64,000 bases of DNA from an uncultured Clostridia bacterium (lineage in GTDB: Bacteria > Bacillota > Clostridia > Oscillospirales > Acutalibacteraceae): assembly GCA_944380885.1 (NCBI GenBank), contig CALWIZ010000008.1, positions 18,676 through 82,675 of the forward strand, written 5' to 3'. The notes under the pieces are model-generated. The model was not told where the DNA came from, did not search any database, and saw nothing but the letters and a program-made list of their open reading frames with translations. Made by a program: the position numbers and the translations under genes. Positions 1 through 8,194 of the stretch are shown here, in pieces; the stretch's first letter is position 1, and each line of letters opens with the position of its first letter.

Positions 1-2
1 GG

Positions 3-902
3 CTCTGCTGGGACGAAAAGCTGTTAAAAATATTCGGCATACCTTTAAGTATGATGCCTGAAGTAAAATCAAGCTGTGAAATATACGGCTATGCCGATAT
101 TTTAGGCGAGGAAGTGCCGATAGCCGGAATCGCCGGCGACCAGCAGGCGGCGCTTTTCGGGCAGAAATGCTTTTATCCGGGCGATATAAAGAACACCTAC
201 GGAACAGGCTGTTTTCTGCTCATGAATACCGGAAGCCGGGCGTACACAAGCGCAAACGGACTGCTTACGACCGTAGCGGCGTCCGCCGGAGACGAGGTCT
301 GCTACGCGCTTGAGGGCAGCGTTTTTGTCGGCGGAGCGGTGATCCAGTGGCTGAGGGACGAGCTTGGTCTTATAACGTCCGCCCCCGAAAGCGAAAAAGC
401 AGCCTTAAGTGTGAATGACAGCGGCGGAGTATACATAGTTCCCGCCTTCGCGGGACTGGGCGCGCCGTATTGGGATATGTACGCGAGAGGCACGATATGC
501 GGAATGACAAGGGGCAGCGGCAGAAATCATATTATAAGAGCCGCGCTTGAATCAATAGCCTACCAGACCGGCGACCTGCTGTCGGCAATGCAGGCTGACA
601 CAGGAATTGATATAACCTCGCTCAAAGCTGACGGCGGTGCCTCGGCAAACTGCTTTCTAATGCGGTTTCAGGCCGATATATCCGGCGTGAAGGTAATACG
701 TCCCGCAGGAATCGAGGCTACCGCCGCCGGAGTGGCGTATCTCGCCGGCATTGCCTGCGGTTTCTTTAAAAGCACCGAAAGCATACTTTCACTTGAAAGT
801 GAAAAAACGGTTTTTTCACCGTCTGTAAGTTCCGAACAGCGTGAACGCCTTATTTCAGGCTGGAAAAAAGCAGTAAATAGCGCACGCGTTTTTGTCGAAT
901 AA
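3..902 (+). CDS. glpK: Glycerol kinase, C-terminal part (5' end outside window)
   Basis: The enzyme phosphorylates glycerol to sn-glycerol 3-phosphate with ATP in the cytoplasm (FGGY sugar kinase family). The frame is open to the left edge, so the gene is cut by the window and the internal ATG at 51 is not the real start. What remains, about 299 residues, contains the family motif [12 protein letters not shown] just before that ATG, the nucleotide-binding [11 protein letters not shown], and [13 protein letters not shown] near the glycerol-binding cleft; DGGASAN in the C-terminal domain is also typical. It ends in TAA. The next gene follows after 23 bp with its own ribosome site, so the two are probably co-transcribed. 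Identification of the family is firm; promoter and regulation cannot be seen. Confidence 0.93.
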   Translation, partial: LCWDEKLLKIFGIPLSMMPEVKSSCEIYGYADILGEEVPIAGIAGDQQAALFGQKCFYPGDIKNTYGTGCFLLMNTGSRAYTSANGLLTTVAASAGDEVCYALEGSVFVGGAVIQWLRDELGLITSAPESEKAALSVNDSGGVYIVPAFAGLGAPYWDMYARGTICGMTRGSGRNHIIRAALESIAYQTGDLLSAMQADTGIDITSLKADGGASANCFLMRFQADISGVKVIRPAGIEATAAGVAYLAGIACGFFKSTESILSLESEKTVFSPSVSSEQRERLISGWKKAVNSARVFVE

Positions 903-925
903 TTTTATGAACGGAGGTAAAGATT

Positions 926-1849
926 ATGCCGTACACAGTAAATACCATAGAAGTACCCAGCACCGATAATATCCATACGCTTAAGGGAATAATCTTTATC
1001 CCCGAGGGTGAAATTAAGGGTATTCTGCATATTGTACACGGAATGTGCGAATATATAGAACGGTATTCCCACATTTTCGCGGCGGCGGCGGAAAACGGAT
1101 ATATATGCTGCGGATATGACAATCTCGGTCACGGGAAAACCGCCCGCTCCGATGATGAGCTCGGCTTTATTGCGGCCGGAAACGGCTGGAAATATCTTGT
1201 GAACGATGTTGAAGTCTTTGAGAAAGCGGTCAAAAAGATGTATCCGGACAAGCCGCTTTACCTGATGGGTCATTCAATGGGCTCATTTATAGCACGTCTT
1301 GCCGCCGAAAGCTACCCTGAAACCGCCGGAAAGCTGATAATATGCGGTACGGGCGGACCAAAGCAGGCCGCTTCCGTTTTCGGACTTCTGCTCACGGACA
1401 TTTTAGGATTGATAAAAAGCAAAAAGCACCGTTCGGGATTTATAAACTCGGTCGCGTTCGGCAGCTATAACCGCAGGTTTGAGCCGCTTTCAAAATATGA
1501 ATGGATAACTTCTGACAGGGAAATTAACTCGAAATACGGTCAGGATAAATACTGTAACTTTATTTTTACCGTTTCCGCGATGCACGACCTTGTAAAGCTG
1601 AATTTTCTCGCCAACCGCCGCAGATGGTTTGTAAATCTCAAGAAAAGCCTTCCGGTTCTTATTATTTCCGGCACGGACGACCCTGTGGGAAATTACGGGA
1701 AAGGCGTAAAAGCAGTTTACAGGAAACTGAAAGCCGCCGGACAGAACAATATTACTTTGAAGCTTTACGAAGGCTGCCGCCACGAAATACATAACGACAC
1801 CTGCAAAAATGAAGTTATAAACGATATTCTTTCTTTTTTAAATTCCTGA
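926..1849 (+). CDS. Alpha/beta hydrolase, monoacylglycerol lipase-like (S33/Hydrolase_4)
   Basis: A 307-residue cytoplasmic serine hydrolase. The order of motifs is that of the monoacylglycerol lipase/lysophospholipase family: HGMCEYIERYSH near residue 38 (oxyanion region), GYDNLGHGKT, the nucleophile elbow GHSMGS, a late acid in SGTDDPVGN and the catalytic His in GCRHEIHND near the C-terminus. An ACGGAGG ribosome site lies 7 bp before the ATG. It directly follows glycerol kinase; a glyceride-hydrolysing enzyme releasing glycerol for that kinase would fit, but this link is inference. The exact substrate cannot be read from sequence. Confidence 0.85.
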   Translation: MPYTVNTIEVPSTDNIHTLKGIIFIPEGEIKGILHIVHGMCEYIERYSHIFAAAAENGYICCGYDNLGHGKTARSDDELGFIAAGNGWKYLVNDVEVFEKAVKKMYPDKPLYLMGHSMGSFIARLAAESYPETAGKLIICGTGGPKQAASVFGLLLTDILGLIKSKKHRSGFINSVAFGSYNRRFEPLSKYEWITSDREINSKYGQDKYCNFIFTVSAMHDLVKLNFLANRRRWFVNLKKSLPVLIISGTDDPVGNYGKGVKAVYRKLKAAGQNNITLKLYEGCRHEIHNDTCKNEVINDILSFLNS

Positions 1850-1940
1850 TTCACGAAAAATTTACCGCAATTTCTGTATTTCTGAATCTCACATATTTAA
1901 TTCAGGTAACATTTTAAAATCGAACATTATAATAAAGAAA

Positions 1941-1972
1941 GCCGCGGGCAGAAACCCGTGGCTTTTCTTTTT
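1941..1972 (+). terminator. Rho-independent terminator of the glpK-hydrolase unit
   Basis: An 8-bp stem (GCCGCGGG pairing with CCCGTGGC, one G-U pair) with a short loop is followed by a T-rich run. It lies 92 bp after the hydrolase stop codon. Confidence 0.8.
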
Positions 1973-2005
1973 ATGCTTAAAAACAAAATATGCGATTTTA
2001 ACCGG

Positions 2006-2458
2006 TTATGCCAGAGCGCTTACCATAATAATAGCCAGGCAAAAAACTACCGTAATAATTCCTAAAGCAACCGCCGCTGTGCTCTGACCTTTTTTGTAAC
2101 CTCTTGAGCGTGAGACGCAGCCGAAAGTCAACGCTAAAATTCCGAATATCATCATATAAACGCCCATGCCTATCATACCGGACTTAAACAATTCATCTGC
2201 CACGCCGACCGACTCGGTCATAAGCAGACTAAATGTAGAAAGAAGCAGCATTGTGCTGTAAACCACGCCTATTATGCCCAAAACCATGCCGGCAATTCCG
2301 AAGCCTTTTCCGGGTGTTTTTTTCTTGACGAAATATTCCTGATAGCTTATATTATAATTTTCATTACTGTTCAGCGGATATCCGCAATTAGGGCACGAAA
2401 GCGTTTTATCCGAAATTTCTTTGCCGCACTCAGGACAATTTATCATTGCCATAATCAT
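2006..2458 (-). CDS. Zinc-ribbon membrane protein
   Basis: A 150-residue protein with an N-terminal zinc ribbon (CPEC at residues 8-11, CPNC at 22-25) and, after a short linker, two to three hydrophobic segments separated by a small loop (a DUF4190-like layout). The start is set at 2458, the first ATG after AAAGGAGTTG; an upstream in-frame ATG has no ribosome site. Proteins of this layout are common in Clostridia and of unknown function, perhaps small membrane sensors or scaffold proteins. It converges with the hydrolase, whose terminator lies between them. Confidence 0.75.
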   Translation of the reverse strand: MIMAMINCPECGKEISDKTLSCPNCGYPLNSNENYNISYQEYFVKKKTPGKGFGIAGMVLGIIGVVYSTMLLLSTFSLLMTESVGVADELFKSGMIGMGVYMMIFGILALTFGCVSRSRGYKKGQSTAAVALGIITVVFCLAIIMVSALA

Positions 2459-2503
2459 CAACTCCTTTACTGAAATCATACCATAACAGCAAATATAATT
2501 CAA

Positions 2504-2825
2504 CAGATTTTTTGCCGTATACGTGTTCAGCCTGCCGGATAAAACAAAAACCCAGAGCGCGTTCGGCTCCGGGAACTGCTTGATGCAAGTGTTTATAACA
2601 AACCTTATTCGCGAGAAAAAAGGAATAAAAAAGAAAAAGCCCGACTACGCGTTTGCGTGTCGAGCTATCGACTGTAAAGAGGTACTAAAAAAGATGCCGG
2701 CTGTAAACGCGAGCGAAAAGGCAAAAGAAAAAGCCGAGCTTGGAACGCGGATTGCGTCCAGGCTCAGCCTGGGTGTTCTGAACTTAATGACACGAATGAA
2801 ATGTGCCTGAAAATTGAGTATTTCT
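2504..2825. other. 322-bp stretch without a convincing gene
   Basis: The only long frame is 2523-2810 (+), 95 residues, rich in Lys, with no clear ribosome site and no recognisable domain. The neighbours on both sides read on the minus strand. It may be a decayed gene or chance frame; I see no tRNA, hairpin terminator or repeat in it. Confidence 0.4.
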
Positions 2826-3302
2826 TTATCTTCTCTTGTTTATCTCTTTAACTAAACTGCGGTTAGTATTAAAAATTTTAATTTCAAAATTTTCTCCCGA
2901 AATCACAACCTGTGAAGTTCTCCCCGTAATACCTGCCGAAGAAGGTATATACTCAACATTTTTGATCTCATTATATTCCATACATCCATTTGTTTTGTTA
3001 TGTCTTGAGTTTATTCTTGTTTCGGCATTAAAATAATACAGTTTATTCTTCGCCAATACACACAATATCTTTCCAAACGCAAACCTATTCAAGATTGCTA
3101 GTAATATGAACGGTGAAAAACAAGTAACAACAATAACTATGTTGATAAAATTACTTTTAAAGTTTTCAACATTAAAGAAACTAAATATTGTATAACAAAT
3201 TGCAAAAACAGATACTCCAATAAGTATCCCGTCAAAGTATTGTTCCCTTATCTTCTTGCCGTCTATATCTTTTGCAACTAAATTTTTATTATTTCTTGGC
3301 AT
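2826..3302 (-). CDS. Small membrane protein with a PH-like C-terminal domain
   Basis: A 158-residue protein with a charged N-terminus, two hydrophobic helices at about residues 25-43 and 52-72, then a soluble tail with alternating beta-type segments (KLYYFNAETRI, VEYIPSSAG, SQVVISGENFEIKIF) resembling bacterial PH/YdbS-like domains. It is preceded by GGCGGTGATG, a weak ribosome site. It is AT-richer than the surrounding core genes. Function unknown; the domain comparison is from pattern only. Confidence 0.6.
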   Translation of the reverse strand: MPRNNKNLVAKDIDGKKIREQYFDGILIGVSVFAICYTIFSFFNVENFKSNFINIVIVVTCFSPFILLAILNRFAFGKILCVLAKNKLYYFNAETRINSRHNKTNGCMEYNEIKNVEYIPSSAGITGRTSQVVISGENFEIKIFNTNRSLVKEINKRR

Positions 3303-3350
3303 GCATCATCACCGCCTTGGGTATATTATAGCATATAAGCGGCGGAGTCG

Positions 3351-3465
3351 CAATAATTATTCATTATTCATTAGCGCAAGCGGTTTCAATATTCAATATT
3401 CATTCGAAAATCCGTTCTATTTTAATGAATAATGAATGATGAAAAATGAATAGTGAATAATACAA
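3351..3465. repeat. Cluster of ATTCATTATTCATT-type inverted repeats
   Basis: Many short units of TTCATTATTCATT on the left (3356-3372) and the complementary AATGAATAATGAATGATG on the right (3424-3441), with shorter copies between and after. The arms can fold into a long AT-rich hairpin just downstream of the tRNA-Leu gene (minus sense). It looks like a small non-coding repeat element; no coding capacity. Confidence 0.55.
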
Positions 3466-3466
3466 A

Positions 3467-3500
3467 CAAAAATCCGTCCACTTTCGTGAACGGATTTTCG
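3467..3500 (-). terminator. Terminator of tRNA-Leu
   Basis: On the minus strand AAAATCCGTTCAC pairs with GTGGACGGATTTT around a short loop and ends in a T-run, 3 bp after the CCA end of the tRNA. Confidence 0.8.
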
Positions 3501-3502
3501 TT

Positions 3503-3589
3503 TGGTGCCGCTGACCGGACTTGAACCGGTACGGAGTCGCCCCCGAGGGATTTTAAGTCCCTTGTGTCTGCCTATTCCACCACAGCGGC
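3503..3589 (-). tRNA. tRNA-Leu(UAA)
   Basis: An 87-nt type II tRNA with encoded CCA. The acceptor stem GCCGCTG pairs with CAGCGGC, the anticodon loop CTTAAAA gives anticodon TAA (genomic 3553-3555), a long variable arm follows (CTCGGGGGCGACTC), and the T-arm CCGGTTCAAGTCCGG is intact. A terminator follows directly. Confidence 0.97.
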
Positions 3590-3725
3590 ATATAAGTAAT
3601 TTTATATTATTCATCACTTTTTGTCAAGATTTTTTTGACTTATCTAAGAAAACATAAAAATTTTTTCCGCCATAATATCAGTCAAGTATATTTCGGCTTT
3701 TTCCGTGTACGCTTCAACCTTTTTC

Positions 3726-3754
3726 TTGACAATAAAATTTACGTGTGTTAAAAT
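3726..3754 (+). promoter_or_regulatory. Sigma-A promoter of the mntP riboswitch transcript
   Basis: TTGACA (3726-3731), 17-bp spacer, TAAAAT (3749-3754). It lies directly before the riboswitch aptamer. Confidence 0.85.
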
Positions 3755-3877
3755 ATCTCCTGTTCGAGGGAGTAGTCGGCGCTAAGGCGTGACAAGTCAA
3801 CACACTGACCGGTTTCGGTCTGGCTTGGATTAAACAGCGAGACTCGGACGCAGTTTTTGCTGCGTCCGGGTCTTTTA
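3755..3877 (+). promoter_or_regulatory. Mn2+-sensing yybP-ykoY riboswitch with terminator platform
   Basis: The leader has the conserved yybP-ykoY features: GGGAGTAGTC near 3770, GACAAGTCAACACACTGACC, the GGTTTCGGTC hairpin and TCTGGCTTGG, closed by GCGAGACTC. The aptamer is followed by a near-perfect 13-bp hairpin (3841-3872, GACTCGGACGCAG pairing with CTGCGTCCGGGTC) and TTTT, an intrinsic terminator. In this family Mn2+ binding stabilises the aptamer and prevents termination, so high Mn2+ should switch on the gene behind it, here an Mn2+ exporter. The aptamer and terminator share the GAGACTC segment, as expected for a switch. Confidence 0.9.
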
Positions 3878-3898
3878 TATTATCCGGAGGTTATAAAA

Positions 3899-4468
3899 AT
3901 GAGCATAATTGAACTTTTTTTAATCGCGGTAGGTCTTTCCATGGATGCCTTTGCCGTCTCTGTCTGCAAGGGACTTTCCACACAGTGGCTGAAACCAAAG
4001 CATTACATTACCGTCGGCGCGTGGTTCGGAGGTTTCCAGGCGCTTATGCCTGCCGCAGGCTATCTTTTAGGCTCGGCTTTTGAAAAATACATTACAAAAT
4101 ATGACCACTGGGTTTCCTTTGTTCTGCTTTGCTTTATAGGCGGAAATATGCTTAAAGAAGGCTTTTCAGGCGAAACCGAAAATACAAGTCCGTCCTTCGG
4201 AGCTTCGGCAATGGCGGTAATGGCTCTTGCCACAAGCATTGACGCCCTCGCCGTAGGTATAACCTTCGCGCTGCTTCCAAATGTGAACATAACCGCCGCT
4301 GTGCTTTTCATAGGCGTTATAACCTTTATACTTTCAGCTGTCGGTCTTAAAATAGGCAATCTTTTCGGTGCCAAATATAAAAGCAAGGCTGAAATCTCCG
4401 GCGGCGTCATTCTCATACTTATCGGGCTTAAAATACTGCTTGAACATCTCGGAGTGATAAATTTTTAA
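3899..4468 (+). CDS. mntP: Manganese efflux pump MntP
   Basis: A 189-residue inner-membrane exporter with six hydrophobic helices (MntP/YebN, former DUF204). Conserved acidic positions are seen in helix 1 (GLSMDAFAVSVCKG) and in the repeat of that motif (ATSIDALAVGI); the two halves are related. It exports Mn2+ and protects against manganese excess. The start at 3899 follows CCGGAGG; an in-frame upstream start at 3857 would lie within the riboswitch terminator and is rejected. It is a single-gene unit controlled by the riboswitch, and regulator and function agree. Confidence 0.95.
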   Translation: MSIIELFLIAVGLSMDAFAVSVCKGLSTQWLKPKHYITVGAWFGGFQALMPAAGYLLGSAFEKYITKYDHWVSFVLLCFIGGNMLKEGFSGETENTSPSFGASAMAVMALATSIDALAVGITFALLPNVNITAAVLFIGVITFILSAVGLKIGNLFGAKYKSKAEISGGVILILIGLKILLEHLGVINF

Positions 4469-4494
4469 GTTTCTGATATTCTCCGTTTTTTAGC

Positions 4495-5484
4495 TCACAG
4501 AGAAAATTTATCAATCTCCTTTAATTCCTCATCTGTAAAGGCGGTGTTTTCAGCCGCCTTTATATTTTCGAGTATCTGCTCGGGCTTTGAGGCGCCTATC
4601 AGCACAGATGTAACTATGCCGTCCCTTAAAATCCATGAAAGCGCCATTGCCGCGAGGGTCTGTCCCCTTTTCTTAGCGATTTCGGAAAGTCCCCGTATCT
4701 GCGCGAGTCTCTCCTCGGTTATGGCGGACTCCTGCAAAAATCTTCCGTCGGTCTTTATTCTGCTGTCTTCGGGAATACCGCTTATATATCTGTCGGTCAG
4801 CATTCCCTGAGCCAGCGGACTGAATGCTATAATTCCCTTTTTCAGCTTTGCGGACGTCTTTTTAAGTCCGTTGTTTTCTATTGTACGGTTGAAAATCGAA
4901 TACGAATTTTGATTTATTATGAATGGACAGTGCAGCTCATTAAGTATCGCGCACGCTTTTTCAAGTCTATCTCCGTCATAATTTGAAAGTCCCACATACA
5001 GCGCCTTTCCGCTGTTTACCGCCTGTGCCAAAGCTCCCATAGTCTCTTCGAGCGGAGTATCCGGGTCAGGACGGTGGTGATAGAATATATCAACATAATC
5101 AAGTCCCATTCTCTTAAGGCTCGCGTCAAGACTGGCAAGCAGATATTTTCTGCTTCCGAAATCCCCGTAAGGACCGTCCCACATGGTATATCCCGCTTTT
5201 GTGCTGATTATCAGCTCATCGCGGTAATTGTGAAGATCCTCTTTTAATATCCTGCCGAAATTCTTTTCGGCGCTTCCAGGCTCGGGGCCGTAGTTGTTGG
5301 CAACGTCGAAATGCGTAATGCCGTTGTCAAAAGCGGTAAAACACATCGCTTTCATATTTGAGTACTGCGAAATATCACCGAAATTGTGCCACAGTCCGAG
5401 CGACACCGCCGGCAGCTTTATTCCGCTTGCTCCGCAGCGGTTGTAAACCATTTTTTCATACCTTTTTTCATTTGCCTTATACAT
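4495..5484 (-). CDS. Aldo/keto reductase, YghZ/Gpr-like
   Basis: A 329-residue NADPH-dependent oxidoreductase of the AKR superfamily (TIM barrel). Visible motifs are GLGLWHNFG-type start, FDVANNYGPEPGSAE (catalytic Asp and Tyr), STKAGY (catalytic Lys), and the C-terminal cofactor region SVLIGASKPEQI. The sequence is closest in layout to the YghZ family (L-glyceraldehyde 3-phosphate reductase / voltage-channel beta-like). A GGGAGG ribosome site lies before the ATG, 18 bp after the binding-protein gene, so it is the last gene of the two-component operon. Its link to that sensor system is unknown. Confidence 0.88.
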   Translation of the reverse strand: MYKANEKRYEKMVYNRCGASGIKLPAVSLGLWHNFGDISQYSNMKAMCFTAFDNGITHFDVANNYGPEPGSAEKNFGRILKEDLHNYRDELIISTKAGYTMWDGPYGDFGSRKYLLASLDASLKRMGLDYVDIFYHHRPDPDTPLEETMGALAQAVNSGKALYVGLSNYDGDRLEKACAILNELHCPFIINQNSYSIFNRTIENNGLKKTSAKLKKGIIAFSPLAQGMLTDRYISGIPEDSRIKTDGRFLQESAITEERLAQIRGLSEIAKKRGQTLAAMALSWILRDGIVTSVLIGASKPEQILENIKAAENTAFTDEELKEIDKFSL

Positions 5485-5502
5485 AATTTTTTCCTCCCGT
5501 AA

Positions 5503-6465
5503 TCAGCTGAAGCTGAAAAGTATTTTCTGAATATCGCTGTCATAAATGTTATCCCTTGTAACCTCTGTGACAGATGTATAAATCGGGTCGCTGTCTGTAA
5601 AATCTCCCGAAATAATCTCCGACGCCTTCTGAACGCCGAGATAACCTATCGCAAACGGATTCTGTACAAGCAGGGTATCCATTTCCCCCGTCTCAAGCAT
5701 TCCGACCGAGACGACATTGGCGTCAAATCCCACGCCTTTCACGGTATCCGCCGCCCCTAACTGCTCGATGGCGTAGCCTACTCCGAGCGACATCCACTCA
5801 TTAAAGCCTACAAGCACGTTTATCTGTGGATTTTCTCTGAGCATTTTTACAGCCCCTGCCGTAGCGCTTTCTATGTTGCTGTCCACATTTACCGAAGCCG
5901 CTATTTTCGCGTTGGATACACTTTCCACATACTCGCGGAAGCCTTCCTCACGCAGTATGCCGTTTTCCGTGCTCTCAAAATAGTTGAGCACGCCGATATT
6001 TATATCGGTCATTTCCGAAAAGCCCTCGCAGGCGGCTTTGGCTGCGGTTCTGCCCGCCTCTTTATTGTCTGTACCTATAAAAAGACTTACTGACTGCGAA
6101 TTTACGGCGCTGTCTATCGCTATTATCTTAACCCCGTTCTTGGCGGCGTTATTCACCGCTTCAGCCGATTTTTCATAGTTTATTGCAGACAGCAATATCG
6201 CGTCGGCTCCGTTTTTTACGGCTACATCAATAAGAAGATTCTGGGTCAGATAATCCTCCTCATTCTCCGGACCTTCAAAGGTAACGGTAACGTTATATTC
6301 AGTCGCCGCCGACTCGACCCCTTTTTGCATATTTACAAAAAAATCAGAATTGACCGATTTTACTATCACGGCTATATACCGCTTGCTGTCTGCGCTGCCG
6401 CACGAACACATCAGCGCTGTCATAATCAAAGCAAGCAGTAAAGCCGTTATTCTTTTATAACGCAT
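5503..6465 (-). CDS. Sugar-type ABC substrate-binding lipoprotein (RbsB/Peripla_BP_4 family)
   Basis: A 320-residue exported protein. A lysine/arginine start, a hydrophobic stretch and a Cys pair (MCSCGS) near residue 20 indicate a lipoprotein signal. The mature part follows the periplasmic-binding-protein type 1 fold: VNSDFFVNMQKGVESAA, ADAILLSAINYE, GVKIIAIDSAVN, VSLFIGTDNKEAG and VKGVGFDANV. The start at 6465 follows AAGGAGGCGG and overlaps the end of the kinase gene by 11 bp. No ABC ATPase or permease lies nearby. Encoded directly after a YesM-type sensor, it may act as the extracellular ligand-binding partner of that kinase rather than in uptake (inference). Confidence 0.88.
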   Translation of the reverse strand: MRYKRITALLLALIMTALMCSCGSADSKRYIAVIVKSVNSDFFVNMQKGVESAATEYNVTVTFEGPENEEDYLTQNLLIDVAVKNGADAILLSAINYEKSAEAVNNAAKNGVKIIAIDSAVNSQSVSLFIGTDNKEAGRTAAKAACEGFSEMTDINIGVLNYFESTENGILREEGFREYVESVSNAKIAASVNVDSNIESATAGAVKMLRENPQINVLVGFNEWMSLGVGYAIEQLGAADTVKGVGFDANVVSVGMLETGEMDTLLVQNPFAIGYLGVQKASEIISGDFTDSDPIYTSVTEVTRDNIYDSDIQKILFSFS

Positions 6466-8194
6466 TTGCCGCCTCCTTATCGAGCTTCGGTATACGCACT
6501 GTAACCGATGTTCCGACGTCAAGCTCACTTTCTATCGAAAGCCCATACTTCTCCCCGAAATAAATTTTCAGCCTGTCATTGACATTCTTAACCCCTATTC
6601 CGCTTGAGTCACTGCGTTCCTTACTTAAAATGCGCTCACACTGCTCCTTTGTCATTCCAACACCGTTATCGCTCACGGTTATCAGAATATCATTTTCGCA
6701 GTCCTCCGCCTGTTTCACGGTTATCTTTATCTCGCCCTCATCCACCATACGGTCAAGTCCGTGATAAATAGCGTTTTCGATAAGCGGCTGCACGGTTATT
6801 TTATTGCAGAAATAGTTTTCAAGCCCTTCATCCACGTCAAAACTGTAAGAAAACTGATTGCGGTACCTGAAGCTCTGTATTATAAGATAATTCTCGGCGT
6901 GCTGAAGCTCCTCTTTTATTGTTATAAGCTCCCTGCCCTTGCTTATGCTTATTCTGAACAGTTTTGCAAGAGCGCCAACCATTTTTGTTGCTTCCTCATT
7001 TTTGCCCTGCTCGCACATCCACTGTATAGAATCAAGCGTATTGTAAAGAAAATGCGGGTTTATCTGCGCCTGAAGCGCTTTAAGCTCGGTTTTCCTGAGT
7101 TCCTTTTCTTCCTTATGAACCTTTTCAACAAGATTCTGTATCGTTACCGACATATGAGCAAAAGAATCCGAAAGCACCTGAATTTCCTTTACCGTTTCGG
7201 TTCCTCCGGAATATGTGAAATTGTCCGTATGCTTTTCAAAGCGCTTCATCGCTTTCATGAGCGAAAGCACCGGAGCGTTTACGATTTTTGAATATACCGC
7301 CAAAACCGCAAAAGCTATGAGCGCGCAGCAGAAGAAAGCTATTATAAGGCTTGTTATTATCTGCGTCCTGCGTTCAACCGCAAGCTCGTCGGTATAGCTT
7401 ATTCCGACTACCCGCCACAAATCGTCATATGTTGTATCAAGCGTGTATATTATATTCTTCTCTGTATGCACTCCGTCGTTCAGCCTGTTCGCGGCAATAC
7501 TGTTTTCTTCTTTGAGTCCCGAAAAAATTACCTGCTGCTGCGGGTGATATATTATATTTCCGTTTTTATCTATAACATAGCAGTATCCGTGTCTTCCTAT
7601 ACCTACATTATCGATATATCTGGCTATCTCAGAAAATCTGAAATCTATCGCTATATATTTTGCATTTCCGAACGCCGGAGTTTCTATCCTTGACGCGAGC
7701 GTAACGACCCACGGATATTCACCCTCAAACAAATTCTGCACATGCGGGCTTAAAAAAGCGAAATCCTCCGCGCTTTCAAAAGCTTCAATATCAAACGAAA
7801 GATTTTTGTAAACGGTGCTTTTGAGCTTCGCGCCGCTGCCCGAACAGCTTATAATATTGCCCTGAGCGTCATATATCATAACCGCGTAAATATCACTCTG
7901 TGTCCTTGTTATTACGGAAATATCTTCTGCAAAGCTGTCCGCTTCCGTGTAATCGTCCATAGCACGCACTATCTGCTCAAGCTGGTTTTTCATTGAGTAA
8001 AGATAATTATCCATAGCAAGCGCCGTCTGCTGAACGCTCTGTTCAGAGCTTACCGAAGCGTCTCTTAAAAGCGCGCGGCTGTAAACCGTGGTGAACACGG
8101 CTATACATACAGACATCGCGGTTATGGCGGCTGCGGTTATCGATATTATACTGAGCGCCGACAGACTGATTGTAAACCTGCGGCCGTTTTTCAT
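6455..8194 (-). CDS. Sensor histidine kinase, YesM/LytS type
   Basis: A 579-residue membrane kinase. It has an N-terminal membrane helix (about 10-38), a large extracellular Cache-like sensor (about 40-280, including GRHGYCYVIDKNGNIIYHP), a second helix (about 280-305), a HAMP-like linker, the His_kinase domain with the phospho-acceptor in INPHFLYNTLDS, and a HATPase with QPLIENAIYHG (N box) and SDNGVGM (G1 box). It autophosphorylates and passes phosphate to the upstream-encoded regulator. Its ATG overlaps the stop codon of that regulator by one base (TAATG), so the two are translationally coupled. Confidence 0.93.
   Translation of the reverse strand: MKNGRRFTISLSALSIISITAAAITAMSVCIAVFTTVYSRALLRDASVSSEQSVQQTALAMDNYLYSMKNQLEQIVRAMDDYTEADSFAEDISVITRTQSDIYAVMIYDAQGNIISCSGSGAKLKSTVYKNLSFDIEAFESAEDFAFLSPHVQNLFEGEYPWVVTLASRIETPAFGNAKYIAIDFRFSEIARYIDNVGIGRHGYCYVIDKNGNIIYHPQQQVIFSGLKEENSIAANRLNDGVHTEKNIIYTLDTTYDDLWRVVGISYTDELAVERRTQIITSLIIAFFCCALIAFAVLAVYSKIVNAPVLSLMKAMKRFEKHTDNFTYSGGTETVKEIQVLSDSFAHMSVTIQNLVEKVHKEEKELRKTELKALQAQINPHFLYNTLDSIQWMCEQGKNEEATKMVGALAKLFRISISKGRELITIKEELQHAENYLIIQSFRYRNQFSYSFDVDEGLENYFCNKITVQPLIENAIYHGLDRMVDEGEIKITVKQAEDCENDILITVSDNGVGMTKEQCERILSKERSDSSGIGVKNVNDRLKIYFGEKYGLSIESELDVGTSVTVRIPKLDKEAANAL

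Noticed and set aside
302..493. Minus-strand open frame inside the glycerol kinase gene
   Set aside because: It is antisense to a well-conserved kinase region and has no ribosome site.
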